Shown: positions 17,640-26,567, counted from the first letter of the stretch. The stretch: DNA of 64,000 nucleotides from Cryptosporangium phraense (GCF_006912135.1 NZ_VIRS01000012.1:62001-126000); one strand, 5' to 3'. The notes: generated by a model not told the origin, from the letters alone. A program made the numbers and translations.

Positions 17640-18956
17640 ATGACCGTTCAACCCGACCAGTCCACCGATCGAGTCGCCGAGCTCGCCGCCGCACTGGCCG
17701 GTGGCGGTTTCCCGTGGGCCTCCAAGGACGCGATGCTCGAGGCGTCCCAGTCGTACTGGAACCCCGGGAAGACCCGGTTCTGGATCGACGAGGGCGTCCC
17801 GCTGGTCATCGATCGGCGCGAGGGCTACCACCTGCACGACGTCTCCGGGCACACGCTGATCGACGTCCACCTCAACGGCGGGACGTACAACCTCGGCCAC
17901 CGCAACCCCGACGTGCTGGCCGCGGTGAAGAACGCGATGGACCGGTTCGACGTCGGGAACCACCACTTCCCGTCGATGGCCCGCACCGCGCTGGCCGAGG
18001 CGCTGGTGCGCACGGCTCCGGCCGGCCTGACCAAGGTGATCTACGGCAGCGGCGGCGGCGAGGCGATCGACATCGCGATCAAGTCCGCCCGGCACGCCAC
18101 CAAGCGGCGCAAGATCGTCTCGATCGTCAAGGCCTACCACGGGCACACCGGCCTGGCCGTCGGCACCGGCGACGACCGGTTCTCGCGGATGTTCCTCTCC
18201 GACGCCCCGGCCGACTTCCCGCACGTCGAGTTCAACGACCTCGGGGCGATGGCCGACGCGCTGCGCGGCGACGACGTCGCCGCGGTGATCATGGAGACGA
18301 TCCCGGCCACCTACGGCTTCCCGATGCCCGCCCCGGGCTATCTGGCCGCGGTCAAGCGGCTCTGCGAGGACCACGGCACGCTCTACATCGCCGACGAGGT
18401 GCAGACCGGCCTCGGACGCACCGGCGCACTCTGGGGCATCACCAAGCACAACGTCGACCCGGACATCCTGGTCACCGGCAAGGGGCTGTCCGGCGGGATC
18501 TACCCGATCACCGCCGTGCTCGCGACCGACGAGGCCGCGGCCTGGCTCACCGAGGACGGCTTCGGCCACATCTCGACGTTCGGCGGCGCCGAGCTCGGGT
18601 GCGTCGCCGCGCTGTCGGCCCTGGACCTGACGCTGCGGGCCGAGACCAGGGACAACGTCGAGGCGCTGAGCGGCATCTTCGCCGAGGGGCTGGCCGCGAT
18701 CCGGGCCGAGTTCCCCGACTGGCTGGTCGGCATCCGCAAGGACGGCGTGGTCATCGGGCTGGAGTTCGCGCACCGCGAGGGCGCCAAGTACGTGATGCGC
18801 CGGCTGTACCAGGGCGGGATCTGGGCGATCTTCTCCACGCTCGACCCGCGGGTGCTCCAGTACAAGCCGGGTCTGCTGGTCACGCCGGCGCTGGCGGCCG
18901 ACATCCTGGAGCGCACCCGGGAGGCGATCCGCTTGTCGAAGGACGACGCCCGGTGA
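17640..18956 (+). CDS. Class III aminotransferase-fold PLP enzyme
   Basis: The 438-residue protein is a fold-type I, class III PLP enzyme. The cofactor-binding segments are visible: SGGGEAIDIAIKSAR, the AYHGHTG loop, the aspartate of YIADEVQTGLGRTG and the Schiff-base lysine in VTGKGLSGG. Members are omega-transaminases or, less often, phospholyases acting on O-phospho-amino alcohols. The ATG at 17640 is preceded by GGAAGG; a GTG six bases earlier is possible. The next gene is an APH-type kinase that overlaps it by 4 bp, a pairing that recalls the ethanolamine/hydroxylysine kinase and phospholyase sets. Confidence 0.92.
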   Translation: MTVQPDQSTDRVAELAAALAGGGFPWASKDAMLEASQSYWNPGKTRFWIDEGVPLVIDRREGYHLHDVSGHTLIDVHLNGGTYNLGHRNPDVLAAVKNAMDRFDVGNHHFPSMARTALAEALVRTAPAGLTKVIYGSGGGEAIDIAIKSARHATKRRKIVSIVKAYHGHTGLAVGTGDDRFSRMFLSDAPADFPHVEFNDLGAMADALRGDDVAAVIMETIPATYGFPMPAPGYLAAVKRLCEDHGTLYIADEVQTGLGRTGALWGITKHNVDPDILVTGKGLSGGIYPITAVLATDEAAAWLTEDGFGHISTFGGAELGCVAALSALDLTLRAETRDNVEALSGIFAEGLAAIRAEFPDWLVGIRKDGVVIGLEFAHREGAKYVMRRLYQGGIWAIFSTLDPRVLQYKPGLLVTPALAADILERTREAIRLSKDDAR

Positions 18957-19906
18957 TCGCCGAAGCCGCCGTGGCCCGGTACGGGCTGACCGCCTCGGTC
19001 GAGCTCCTCAACGTCTCGGAGAACGAGACCTATCTGGTCCGCGCGGCCGATTCCACCCGGGTGCTGCGGGTGCACCGGCTGGGGTACCACCCGCCGGGCG
19101 CGATCCCGTCCGAGCTGGCCTGGCTCGACGCGCTGCGCGCCGAGGCCGGGGTGCGGACCCCGCGGGTGATCCCGGCCGCGGACGGCTCCCGCGTGGTGAC
19201 GGTGGCCGACCCGGCCGGTGGCCCGGACCGCGACTGCGTCCTGTTCGAGTTCCTCCCCGGCCGGGAGCCGTCCGAGGACAACCTGCGGGCCGACTTCGAA
19301 CCGCTCGGCGCGCTCACCGCGCGCATGCACCAGCACGCGCGTGGGTGGGCTCGCCCCCCGGGGTTCGTCCGTTTCCATTGGGACGCTCCGGCCGCGTTCG
19401 GTTCTTCCGACGGCCCGGGACGCTGGGGCGACTGGCGGGCCTCGCCGGGCGTCGGGTCGGCCGAGCTGGCGGTTCTGGAGCGCCTCGAATCGACGCTGCG
19501 CGACCGGCTGAAGCGCTTCGGCCGCAGCCCCGAACGGTACGGGCTCATCCACGCCGACCTGCGCCTGGCCAACCTGCTGGCGTCGCCGGACGGGGTGAGC
19601 GTCATCGATTTCGACGACTGCGGGTTCGGCTGGTACCTCTACGATCTGGGTGCGGCGCTGAGTTTCGTCGAGCACCTGCCGGAGGTGCCCGAGGTCATCG
19701 ACGCCTGGGTCCGCGGATACCGCTCGGTGGCCCCGCTGTCCGCCGAGGACGAGGCCGAGATCTGGACGTTCGTGCTGTTCCGGCGTCTGCTGCTGACCGC
19801 GTGGATCGGGTCCCACTCTACTGTGGACATCGCCGCGGAACTGGGCGCGGGCTATACGGCGGGCTCGTGCGCGCTGGCTGAGCAGTACCTGTCGACCCAC
19901 ACCTGA
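18953..19906 (+). CDS. APH/choline kinase-like phosphotransferase
   Basis: The 317-residue protein has the aminoglycoside phosphotransferase fold. The catalytic loop reads [12 protein letters not shown] and the metal-binding motif is VIDFDDCG. Related enzymes phosphorylate homoserine, choline, ethanolamine or hydroxylysine. The GTG start overlaps the aminotransferase stop codon, so the two are translationally coupled. The likely task is phosphorylation of the operon's amino-alcohol or amino acid substrate, although the substrate cannot be read from the sequence. Confidence 0.9.
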   Translation: MIAEAAVARYGLTASVELLNVSENETYLVRAADSTRVLRVHRLGYHPPGAIPSELAWLDALRAEAGVRTPRVIPAADGSRVVTVADPAGGPDRDCVLFEFLPGREPSEDNLRADFEPLGALTARMHQHARGWARPPGFVRFHWDAPAAFGSSDGPGRWGDWRASPGVGSAELAVLERLESTLRDRLKRFGRSPERYGLIHADLRLANLLASPDGVSVIDFDDCGFGWYLYDLGAALSFVEHLPEVPEVIDAWVRGYRSVAPLSAEDEAEIWTFVLFRRLLLTAWIGSHSTVDIAAELGAGYTAGSCALAEQYLSTHT

Positions 19907-19916
19907 GGGGGATCCC

Positions 19917-20681
19917 ATGTTCACTTCACTGGCCGGGCGATCGGTGATCGTCACCGGGGGCTCGCGGGGTATCGGGAAGGGCATCGCCCGGGTCTTCGCC
20001 GACGCGGGGGCGTCCGTGTTGATCGTCGGCCGCGATCTCGGGGTGGCCCAGGCGGCCGCGGACGAGATCGGGGCGTCGGCGGTCGCGGCCGACATCTCCA
20101 CGGTGGACGGGTGCCGGGCCGTCGCCGAGGCGGCCGTCGAACGGCACGGCGGCATCGACGTCCTGTGCGCCAACGCCGGGATCTTCCCCGACCGCAAGCT
20201 CGCCGACCTGACCGAGGCCGACGTCGACGAGGTCTTCGGCACGAACGTCAAGGGGACGATCTTCGCGGTGCAGGCGTGCACCGCCGCGCTGGCCGCGTCC
20301 GGGCACGGGCGGGTGATCCTGACGTCGTCGATCACCGGTCCGATCACCGGCTACCCGGGCTGGTCGCACTACGGCGCCAGCAAGGCGGCCCAGCTGGGCT
20401 TCCTCCGCACCGCGGCCCTCGAGCTGGCGCCGGCGAAGATCACCGTGAACGCGGTGCTGCCGGGCAACGTCCTCACCGAGGGGCTCAACGTCCTGGGCGA
20501 GGACTACCAGCGGGTGATGGAGGCGTCGATTCCGCTCCGGCGGCTCGGCACGGTCGAGGAGATCGGCAACACGTGCCTGTTCCTGGCCACCGACGAGGCC
20601 GCGTTCATCACCGGCCAGACGATCGTCGTGGACGGCGGTCAGACGCTGCCCGAGACGCTCGAAGCGATCGCCACCGCGTGA
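19917..20681 (+). CDS. SDR family oxidoreductase
   Basis: This is a 254-residue classical short-chain dehydrogenase. It has the cofactor motif [10 protein letters not shown] near residue 13, the NAG motif (CANAGIF), the catalytic serine region TSSITGP and the YGASKAA active-site pair Tyr/Lys. The C-terminus ends with the common [20 protein letters not shown]. Arginine in TGGSRG and the RD after the second strand hint at NADP preference. It lies 10 bp after the phosphotransferase gene and overlaps the GntR start, so it is one step of the same pathway. Confidence 0.93.
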   Translation: MFTSLAGRSVIVTGGSRGIGKGIARVFADAGASVLIVGRDLGVAQAAADEIGASAVAADISTVDGCRAVAEAAVERHGGIDVLCANAGIFPDRKLADLTEADVDEVFGTNVKGTIFAVQACTAALAASGHGRVILTSSITGPITGYPGWSHYGASKAAQLGFLRTAALELAPAKITVNAVLPGNVLTEGLNVLGEDYQRVMEASIPLRRLGTVEEIGNTCLFLATDEAAFITGQTIVVDGGQTLPETLEAIATA

Positions 20682-21418
20682 CCGACGGCACCGCGGTCGA
20701 GGCGGCCCGCAGCCGGATGCTGGAGCTGATCACGTCCGGGTCGCTGGAGCCCGGACAGCGGCTGGGCTCGGAGCGCGAACTGGCCAGCGATCTCGGGGTC
20801 AGCCGCACGACGCTGCGGCAGGCGCTCGGCGTCCTCGAGCAGTCCGGCGTCGTGCGCCGGGTCCCCGGCCGGGGCGGTGGCACGTTCGTCAGCCGGGCCA
20901 AGATCGAGCGGGACCTCTCCCGCGTGGTGGGCGTCCCGGCGCTGCTGCGGGCCCAGGGGTTCACCGCCGGGTCGCGGGTGATCAGCGCCGGGATCAGCGC
21001 GGCCGACGACGCGACCGCGGCCGCGCTCGAGCTCGAACCGGGCGGCCTGGTCGTCGAGATCGTGCGGATCCGGCTGGCCGACGGCCTCCCGGTGTCGCTG
21101 GAGCACGCCCGGCTGACCGCCGAGCGGTTCCCCGGGCTGCTGGAGCTCCCGCTCGGCGGCTCGGTGTACGAGCTGCTCGACGAGCACTACGGGGTGCGTC
21201 CGACCGAGGCCGTGGAACACATCGAGGCGGTGGCGGCCGGCCCCGACGAGGCGTCGGTGCTCGACGTCGCGGCCGGGGCGCCGCTGCTGTCGATCACCCG
21301 CACGGCCACCGACGCGGCCGGCGTCCCGTTCGAGTTCTCGCACGACCTGTTCCGCGGCGACCGCACCCGGATCCTGGTGCGGGCACCGGGCGCGACCGAG
21401 CTCGGCGTCATCAGCTAG
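20678..21418 (+). CDS. GntR/HutC family transcriptional regulator
   Basis: The 246-residue regulator has an N-terminal winged helix ([21 protein letters not shown] and [19 protein letters not shown]). A UTRA effector-binding domain follows, typical of the HutC subfamily. The GTG overlaps the SDR stop codon. As the last gene of the operon it most likely represses it in the absence of a substrate or intermediate, perhaps through the inverted repeat at 17545-17564. It runs 8 bp into the convergent anti-sigma-like gene. Confidence 0.92.
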   Translation: MTDGTAVEAARSRMLELITSGSLEPGQRLGSERELASDLGVSRTTLRQALGVLEQSGVVRRVPGRGGGTFVSRAKIERDLSRVVGVPALLRAQGFTAGSRVISAGISAADDATAAALELEPGGLVVEIVRIRLADGLPVSLEHARLTAERFPGLLELPLGGSVYELLDEHYGVRPTEAVEHIEAVAAGPDEASVLDVAAGAPLLSITRTATDAAGVPFEFSHDLFRGDRTRILVRAPGATELGVIS

Positions 21419-21923
21419 GCGCGGGCCCGCTGCTCACGACGGACGGCGGTGGCGCCGGCGTCGTCGTCGCGACCGCGCCGGTCGTCGGCAGCGGGAGCGA
21501 CGAGGACTGGTTCGGCTTCGGTACCGGCGCGGTCTCGCCCGGCGAGGCCTCGACGCCCCGGGACGCCGCCGGCGGCGCCGGTGTCTCGGCCCGCGGATCG
21601 GCCGGGGTCGCGGGCAGCTTGCCCGACGGCGTGGGTACCGCGGTGGGCGACGGCCCGGCCGGGGCCGGGACGGCCGGTTTGCTCGCCGGCTGGTGACTGG
21701 GCCGGACCGGGGTCTCGCGCACCTGGGTGACCAGCACCAACACGGCGATCGCGGCGAACGCGGCGGCCAGGGCCAGACCGGTGAACAGCCAGCGGACGTT
21801 CGACGCGGGCGGGCGGGCGCTGCCGGTCGGGGGCGCGGGCGGGCGGAGGTCGGCGGCGGTGATCGATTCGGCCCGCGCGGCCAGCGCCGAGCTCAGCCGC
21901 CGTTCGGTGTCCGTGAGCGTCAT
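21411..21923 (-). CDS. Probable membrane anti-sigma partner (single-pass, Pro-rich exterior)
   Basis: The 170-residue protein has a short cytoplasmic N-terminus (TDTERRLSSALAARAESI), one membrane helix (WLFTGLALAAAFAAIAVLVLV) and a Pro/Ala/Thr-rich outer region. Its start overlaps the stop of the ECF sigma gene (ATGA), the normal position of an anti-sigma factor. No zinc-finger HxxxCxxC motif is present, so membership is inferred from position and topology only. Confidence 0.7.
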   Translation of the reverse strand: MTLTDTERRLSSALAARAESITAADLRPPAPPTGSARPPASNVRWLFTGLALAAAFAAIAVLVLVTQVRETPVRPSHQPASKPAVPAPAGPSPTAVPTPSGKLPATPADPRAETPAPPAASRGVEASPGETAPVPKPNQSSSLPLPTTGAVATTTPAPPPSVVSSGPAPS

Positions 21924-22570
21924 CTCCGGGCCTCCAGCAGCTTCTCCAGCGCGTCGAGGGCTCGGCTGGCGGTCGACTTCACGGTTCCGCGCGAGATGTT
22001 CAGCGTCTCGGCGATCTGGGCTTCCGACAGGTCGGACCAGTAGCGCAGCACCAGCACCTCGCGCTGGCGCTGCGGGAGCGTCCCGAGCGCGGCGAGCACC
22101 TCGCGGTGCTCCTCGGCCAGGATCACGCCCTCGTCGGTGGCCGGGGGGTACTCGACCCGCGGCGGTGCGGCCCGGAACGTCTTGCGACGGCGCAGGACGC
22201 TCCGGGCCGCGTTGACCACCGACCGGTGCAGGTAGCCGTCCGGGTTGTCGACGCCCGCCAGCGCGGCACCGTGGCGGCGGTACGCGGCGGCGAACGCGTC
22301 CTGGACGACGTCCTCGGCGGTGGGGAGGTCGTCCACCAGCAGGACGGCCAGGCGGACGAGCGCGAGCCGGCGGTGGTGGTACAGCTCGACGAGCGTCTGG
22401 TCGCTGCCGTTCGGGGCGGCCGGTACCGCTCCGGGGGCGCCCCAGGAGAGCTCTTCCGAGCCGATCGGCAGGGTGCCGGGGTCGGCGTCGGCGCCGGCGA
22501 CCCAGCGCGCCAGCCAGCCCCACCAGCGTCGCTTGGTGGGGGCCGGGGCCGGCAGCAGGAACGTCGTCAC
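21920..22570 (-). CDS. ECF RNA polymerase sigma factor (SigE/Sig70-family-like)
   Basis: The 216-residue protein has region 2 (LVRLAVLLVDDLPTAEDVVQDAF, given in part) and region 4 (LPQRQREVLVLRYWSDLSEAQIA, with helix SRGTVKSTASRAL). An N-terminal extension of about 55 residues rich in Trp and Arg precedes sigma region 2. It lies 10 bp after a Pro/Ala-rich exported protein gene and overlaps the membrane protein that follows. The three together look like a surface-stress sigma module. Confidence 0.9.
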   Translation of the reverse strand: MTTFLLPAPAPTKRRWWGWLARWVAGADADPGTLPIGSEELSWGAPGAVPAAPNGSDQTLVELYHHRRLALVRLAVLLVDDLPTAEDVVQDAFAAAYRRHGAALAGVDNPDGYLHRSVVNAARSVLRRRKTFRAAPPRVEYPPATDEGVILAEEHREVLAALGTLPQRQREVLVLRYWSDLSEAQIAETLNISRGTVKSTASRALDALEKLLEARR

Positions 22571-22580
22571 CTGGCCATCC

Positions 22581-23336
22581 TCATCGAGTCGACTGCTTCG
22601 GCGCCACCGGCGCCGGGTGCGCGGGGGTTGCGCTCACCGCTGGCGCGGGATCAGCCGGAACCGCGCGGGGCGCGGCGGTCGTGGCCGGCTTCGGCCGCGC
22701 CGGGACCGCGGTGACGGCCGGCTCGGGCTGGGCCGGGACCGGGCGCGGGGCGGCGGTCGTAGCCGGCTTCGGCCGGGCCGGGACCGCCTTGGGCGGCGCG
22801 GTCTCGTCGACCGGGGGAACCGGCGCCGGGGTGACCGAGGTGCAGTCCGGCGCGGTGGCCGGCGGCGACGCGGGCGCCGGGGTCGCGGTCGCCGGCGACT
22901 TGGCCGGCGCGGGCGGCGCGGTCTCGGCCGGGACCGGCTGGGCGTCCTTCGGCGGCGCGGGACGCGCCGTCTTCGGCGGGGCCGTCTCGGCCGGGACCGG
23001 GACCGGCGCGGCCGTCTGGGCCGGGACCGGCGAGGCCGCCGTCTTCGGCGGGACCGGCGCGGCCGTCTGGGCCGGCTCGGCCGGAGTCGCGCAGTCCCGC
23101 GGCCCGTCGACGGTCGGGCTCGGCACCGCTGCCTTCGGCGGCACAGCCGTCTTCGGCGGCACCGGGGCCGGTTGCTTCGACGCCTGGGCGACGGTCGGCG
23201 ACGGCACCGGGGCCGGGCGCCCGTCCGACGACATCGCGGCGTTCGCCGCCAACCCGCCTCCGACGACGAGGGCCACGGTCGCCGCCGAAGCCAGCAGAAG
23301 CGTGCGGGTACGAAGTCGGGGCACGGACACGACCAT
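22581..23336 (-). CDS. Exported Pro/Ala-rich low-complexity protein
   Basis: The 251-residue product has an N-terminal signal or anchor helix (LLLASAATVALVVGGGLAANA). The remaining roughly 210 residues are built from irregular repeats such as AETAPP, PAQTAAP and RPKPATTAAP. Two cysteines (DCATP, DCTS) break the pattern. The low-complexity part probably spans the cell wall. The GGGAG directly abuts the ATG at 23336, so the in-frame GTG at 23330 may be the true start. It is the first gene of the sigma factor operon. No function is recognised. Confidence 0.65.
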   Translation of the reverse strand: MVVSVPRLRTRTLLLASAATVALVVGGGLAANAAMSSDGRPAPVPSPTVAQASKQPAPVPPKTAVPPKAAVPSPTVDGPRDCATPAEPAQTAAPVPPKTAASPVPAQTAAPVPVPAETAPPKTARPAPPKDAQPVPAETAPPAPAKSPATATPAPASPPATAPDCTSVTPAPVPPVDETAPPKAVPARPKPATTAAPRPVPAQPEPAVTAVPARPKPATTAAPRAVPADPAPAVSATPAHPAPVAPKQSTR

Positions 23337-23404
23337 CTCCCAGGATCACGGGCCGCGTTCCGGCCCTTCACCCGTTCAGACGCCCGACCGAACCCCAGGT
23401 TGCT

Positions 23405-24517
23405 TCACACCGGCGACAAAACTCGATCCGTCCGCAGCCGGTACCCGCGCTTGATCACGGTCTCCACCAGATCCGCCGCCCCGAGCGCCGCCCGCAACCG
23501 CGTGATCGCCATCTCCACCGCGTGATCCCCGGCACCCCCGGCCGGCAGCACCGCACGCAGCTCGGCCCGGCTGAACACCCGCCCCGGCCGCGACGCCAGC
23601 GACCGCAGCACGGCCATCGACGCCGGCGGCGCGGGCACCAGCGCCCCGTCGAGCAGCACCGCGAACCCCCGCACCTGCACGGTGTGGTCCTGCACCCGGA
23701 ACGTCGGGTACTTCGCCGGCAGCGCGTCGGAGACCGTCCGCACCATCGCCGCGAGCCGGTACCGCTCCGGGCTCACCACCGGAATCCCCCGCCGCTCCAG
23801 CACCGACGCGGTCACCGGCCCGACGCACACGGCCAGCACCGACGACGAGAACGCCCGGACCACGGCCTCGCCGCGACCGGCCTCGTCCGCCGTGGCCAGC
23901 AGGTTCGCCGACGCGGCCGCGCTGGTGAACGTCACCGCGTCGACCGCACCGGCGCAGATCGACTCGACCAGCCGCCGCAACGGCGCCCGGTCGTCCGGCG
24001 GCCGCCACCGGTACACCTCGACCTCGACGACCTCGGCACCGGCCGCGACCAGCGCCGACGCGACGTCCCGGAGCGGCTCGCCGTGCAACTGGATCGCCAC
24101 CCGTTTGCCGGCCACGTCGGCGTCCAGCAAGTAGGAAAGGACCTCGGCGCTGGTCTCGGAGGAGGCGCTCCACTCCTCGGTCAGGCCGGCGGCGCGGATC
24201 GCGCCGCGGGCCTTGGGCCCGCGGGCCAGCACCGTCGCGTCGGTCAGCACGGCCCGCAGCGGCTCGGCCAGGCCCCAGCCCGCGGTGGCCTCCAGCCAGC
24301 CGCGGAAACCGACGCCGGTGGTGGCGACGACGACGTCGGGCGGGTCGGCGAGCAGGGCTTCGGTCGTGGCCCGGAGCATCGCGTCGTCGCGCAGCGGGAC
24401 GATCCGCAGGGCCGGGGCCAGCACGACCCGGGCTCCCCGCCGCGCCAGCAGCGCGGCCAACTCGTCCCGGCGACGTTCGGCCGTGACCGCGACGGTGAAG
24501 CCGTCGAGCTCACCCAC
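23405..24517 (-). CDS. Uroporphyrinogen-III synthase with C-terminal winged-helix domain
   Basis: The 370-residue protein begins with a HemD domain (about residues 1-260). Segments such as VVVATTGVGFRGWLEA, VAIQLHGEPL and AVDAVTFTSAAASANLL match the two-lobe fold that closes hydroxymethylbilane to uroporphyrinogen III. The last 100 residues form an OmpR-type DNA-binding domain (FSRAELRAVLPAGG and VEMAITRLRAALG, ending VIKRGYRLR). This fusion is known in actinobacteria and is often a regulator rather than the housekeeping enzyme. It overlaps the nirD-like gene by 8 bp, linking siroheme or nitrite assimilation with its possible regulator. Confidence 0.9.
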   Translation of the reverse strand: MGELDGFTVAVTAERRRDELAALLARRGARVVLAPALRIVPLRDDAMLRATTEALLADPPDVVVATTGVGFRGWLEATAGWGLAEPLRAVLTDATVLARGPKARGAIRAAGLTEEWSASSETSAEVLSYLLDADVAGKRVAIQLHGEPLRDVASALVAAGAEVVEVEVYRWRPPDDRAPLRRLVESICAGAVDAVTFTSAAASANLLATADEAGRGEAVVRAFSSSVLAVCVGPVTASVLERRGIPVVSPERYRLAAMVRTVSDALPAKYPTFRVQDHTVQVRGFAVLLDGALVPAPPASMAVLRSLASRPGRVFSRAELRAVLPAGGAGDHAVEMAITRLRAALGAADLVETVIKRGYRLRTDRVLSPV

Positions 24518-24863
24518 GCGACAGCTCGACCTCCACCATGCCGTCTCGGACCCGGACCGGCCAGGTCGGTAGGGCGGGTACCGCCGGGTCGGACAGGCAC
24601 TCCCCGGTCGCGAGGTCGAACACCCGCTCGTTCAGCGGGGACGCGACCGCGCGGCGGCCGTTGCGGATGCCGACCAGGCCCCGGGCCATCACCTGCGCCC
24701 CGGTGTGCGGGTCCCGATTTCCGACGGCCTGGACCTGATCGTCCCACGATCGGAAGAGCGCGATCTGGGCGCCGTCGAACAGGGCGCAGGCTCCGCGCTC
24801 GGGCAGCAGGTCGGTCAGCCGGCAGGCCACGCGCCACTCAACGGCGATCAGCGAAGCGGTCAT
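24510..24863 (-). CDS. nirD: Nitrite reductase small subunit, NirD-like
   Basis: The 117-residue protein has the Rieske-like fold of assimilatory nitrite reductase small subunits. It includes the signature NRDPHTGAQVMARGLVG and ASPLNERVFDLATGECL. As usual for NirD, the Rieske cysteines and histidines are absent. The second of two adjacent ATGs (24863) has the better spacing to GGGAGG. The catalytic subunit NirB is not adjacent; a 1.5 kb spacer lies upstream instead. Confidence 0.88.
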   Translation of the reverse strand: MTASLIAVEWRVACRLTDLLPERGACALFDGAQIALFRSWDDQVQAVGNRDPHTGAQVMARGLVGIRNGRRAVASPLNERVFDLATGECLSDPAVPALPTWPVRVRDGMVEVELSRG

Positions 24864-25229
24864 CATTACCTCCCGGGTCGGGCCCGGTCCGGGTCGCCGG
24901 GGCTCGCCGACCAGGTGCACCGGTCCGGATCTAGACGCTCAGAATCCGGTCGATATATGTCAGAACGGTTTCGCACCGAGTTCCCCGGCGAAAAGATCCG
25001 TTGGCCGGAGCAGAGGTTCCAGCCGAGCGCGGTCGAAATGACGCTTCTGCCCGGGCCAAGGGCCGGGTGGCCGGACGCCGCAGCAGGTCGTCGGTGGGAT
25101 CCCGATGGCGGGGTCCGCCGCGGCGGGACGGAGCGCTAGCGGCCGTGGGAGAGCGCTTGCGGTCTGTTCAGGGACCGGGAGCGCGGCGGCACGGGTCGTC
25201 GCTGACCTGCGGTCCCGGGCGCTGGCCCG

Positions 25230-25600
25230 CCGGGTGAGGGGTGCGCCGGTTGACTCGACCGTGGTCCGGGCCCACCCAGCACGATTCACTGGCCGGACGA
25301 GGCGGGTCAGCCGCCACTGGTGCTGCCGGTCACCGCCGGACAGGCCGCGGACTCACCCCAGTTTCGGCCCGTGTTCGAGGCCGTCCGCGTGACCCGCCGG
25401 CCGGCGGACCGGCGGACCGGCGGGCCGGCGGGCCGGCGGGCCGGCGGGCCGGCGCCGAATTCTGAGCCACTGGGCCCGCCTGTGGTGACGTGGGATACCT
25501 GCCACGAACCCGGGCCCGAGCAACCGCATCGACCAGCGCAAACGCCGAGGCCGCGACGGCGGCCACCCACCAGCGTTCGACCGTCCGCTACCGGCGATCG
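25230..25600 (+). pseudogene. Decayed IS5-family transposase fragment
   Basis: In shifting plus-strand frames, short pieces read like an IS5-type DDE transposase. These are VDSTVVRAH (the first catalytic Asp), then PVTAGQAADSPQFRPVFEAV, and farther on GGHPPAFDR. The pieces are in the expected order and spacing, but frames change and the octamer repeat interrupts them. No terminal repeats were identified. It is a relic, not an active element. Confidence 0.55.
25401..25454. repeat. Octamer tandem repeat CCGGCGGR, about 6.75 copies
   Basis: Six full units of 8 bp run without a break: two CCGGCGGA and then four CCGGCGGG, ending in a partial CCGGCG. The array sits inside the transposase remnant and is likely length-variable. 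Confidence 0.9.
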
Positions 25601-26140
25601 CCGCGATCAACGACTGGCTGCGCAGCTTTCCGAACAGGCCCCAGGCGCACTCCTCGCCGCAGCCGGCGATCTTGCGGGGCGTGCGCAGCCTCCACCCACC
25701 AGCGTGGGCGCATCATCGGAGCGCAGGACCCTGGTAGACACCGCGTCGAGCAGCCGTGCGCCGACCGAAGCGGGCCGCCCCGGCGCCGAAGTACGCCGAG
25801 CTTGGTCGACAGGTCCGGTCCGGCCGAAGACGCCTCGCCGACGACCAGCCGATCGGCCACCACCCCGACCATCGCGTACCGGGCCCTGGATCGCAACGCG
25901 CTCGCCCAGATCACCGGAACGTCGGCGCGGCACAACGAATCGCGAGAACGCCGGGCTCGGGCACCCGAGTTCAGCCGCGGCCATCGAGCCCGGGCCCGGC
26001 CACCGGCCACCGGCACTATCAGCCCAGCACCGGGCCGTCGGTCAGCGTGGCAGAAACGGCGCGCCCGGCGGCGTCCGCAGGCACGGAAGCAGGACCGACC
26101 CGTCGTGCACCCGAGCACCGGGGTAGCGGACGGAGGCCGC

Positions 26141-26169
26141 GGCCTCCAGGCCGAGCAGGCCTGGAGGCC
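26141..26169. repeat. Perfect inverted repeat, 12-bp arms and 5-nt loop
   Basis: The arms GGCCTCCAGGCC (26141-26152) and GGCCTGGAGGCC (26158-26169) flank GAGCA. The hairpin would be very stable on either strand. There is no T-run, so it is not a typical intrinsic terminator, although it lies 165 bp beyond the end of the 77-residue gene. Confidence 0.8.
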
Positions 26170-26170
26170 G

Positions 26171-26256
26171 ATCGCGGCCGATCGCGGCCGGTCGCGGCCG
26201 GCCGACAACAGCCGCGCGTGCGCCGAGCACGCCTCCGCACCGAGCACGCCTCCGCG
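26171..26256. repeat. Short direct repeats (10-mer x3, 17-mer x2)
   Basis: Units of ATCGCGGCCG at 26171 and 26181 are followed by GTCGCGGCCG at 26191. Farther on, CCGAGCACGCCTCCGC occurs at 26223 and again at 26240, in 17-bp units differing only in the last base. Both arrays are in non-coding DNA. Confidence 0.75.
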
Positions 26257-26333
26257 CCGGGCGCGCCGAGCGCGCTCGCTCGCCGAAACGGCGCGCCACG
26301 ACCCGCGGCCGCCCGGGCCGGGCGGTCAGGGCC

Positions 26334-26567
26334 TCAGAACGCCGAGTACCGGCGCCGCTTCACGACCGGCTGCTGGTCGTTCTCGTCGCGCACGATCTCG
26401 TGCGTAACCCCAGGAGGCAGCGGCTCGCCGCTCTCCGGGTCGACCTTCGTCGCCGCGCGGGCCTCGCGCTCGACGTCGTCGGCCTCGACGACCTCGCCGC
26501 GCGCGATCAGGTCGGCGAAGAACTTCGCCTGCTCCGCAGCGTCCAAGGACGGCTTTGCAGCGGACAT
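26334..26567 (-). CDS. Small charged hypothetical protein (77 aa)
   Basis: The protein is highly charged, with an acidic N-terminal half (EAEQAKFFADLIARGEVVEADD-like), a central segment VDPESGEPLPPGVTHEIV and a basic tail VVKRRRYSAF. The ATG at 26567 has a clear GGGAGG. It lies 101 bp downstream of the metallopeptidase gene on the same strand and could be its partner, such as an inhibitor or substrate. I do not recognise a family. Confidence 0.7.
   Translation of the reverse strand: MSAAKPSLDAAEQAKFFADLIARGEVVEADDVEREARAATKVDPESGEPLPPGVTHEIVRDENDQQPVVKRRRYSAF

Larger units (their letters stand above)
24864..26333. other. 1.5 kb spacer with decayed transposase and simple repeats
   Basis: The region has no intact gene. 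It contains the IS5-type remnant at about 25230-25600, an octamer microsatellite at 25401-25454, a 12-bp-arm hairpin at 26141-26169, a 10-mer triplet at 26171-26200 and a 17-mer direct repeat at 26223-26256. Long open frames on both strands translate to Arg/Pro/Ala-rich text without domain patterns. The promoter for nirD should lie at its left end. Confidence 0.55.

Noticed and set aside
25401-25454. CRISPR array suspicion from regular repeats
   Set aside because: The repeats are contiguous 8-mers with no spacers and no cas genes nearby.
25588-26247. 219-codon minus-strand frame in the spacer
   Set aside because: Its translation is Arg/Ala-rich with no recognisable motif and it runs antisense through the decayed region and repeats.
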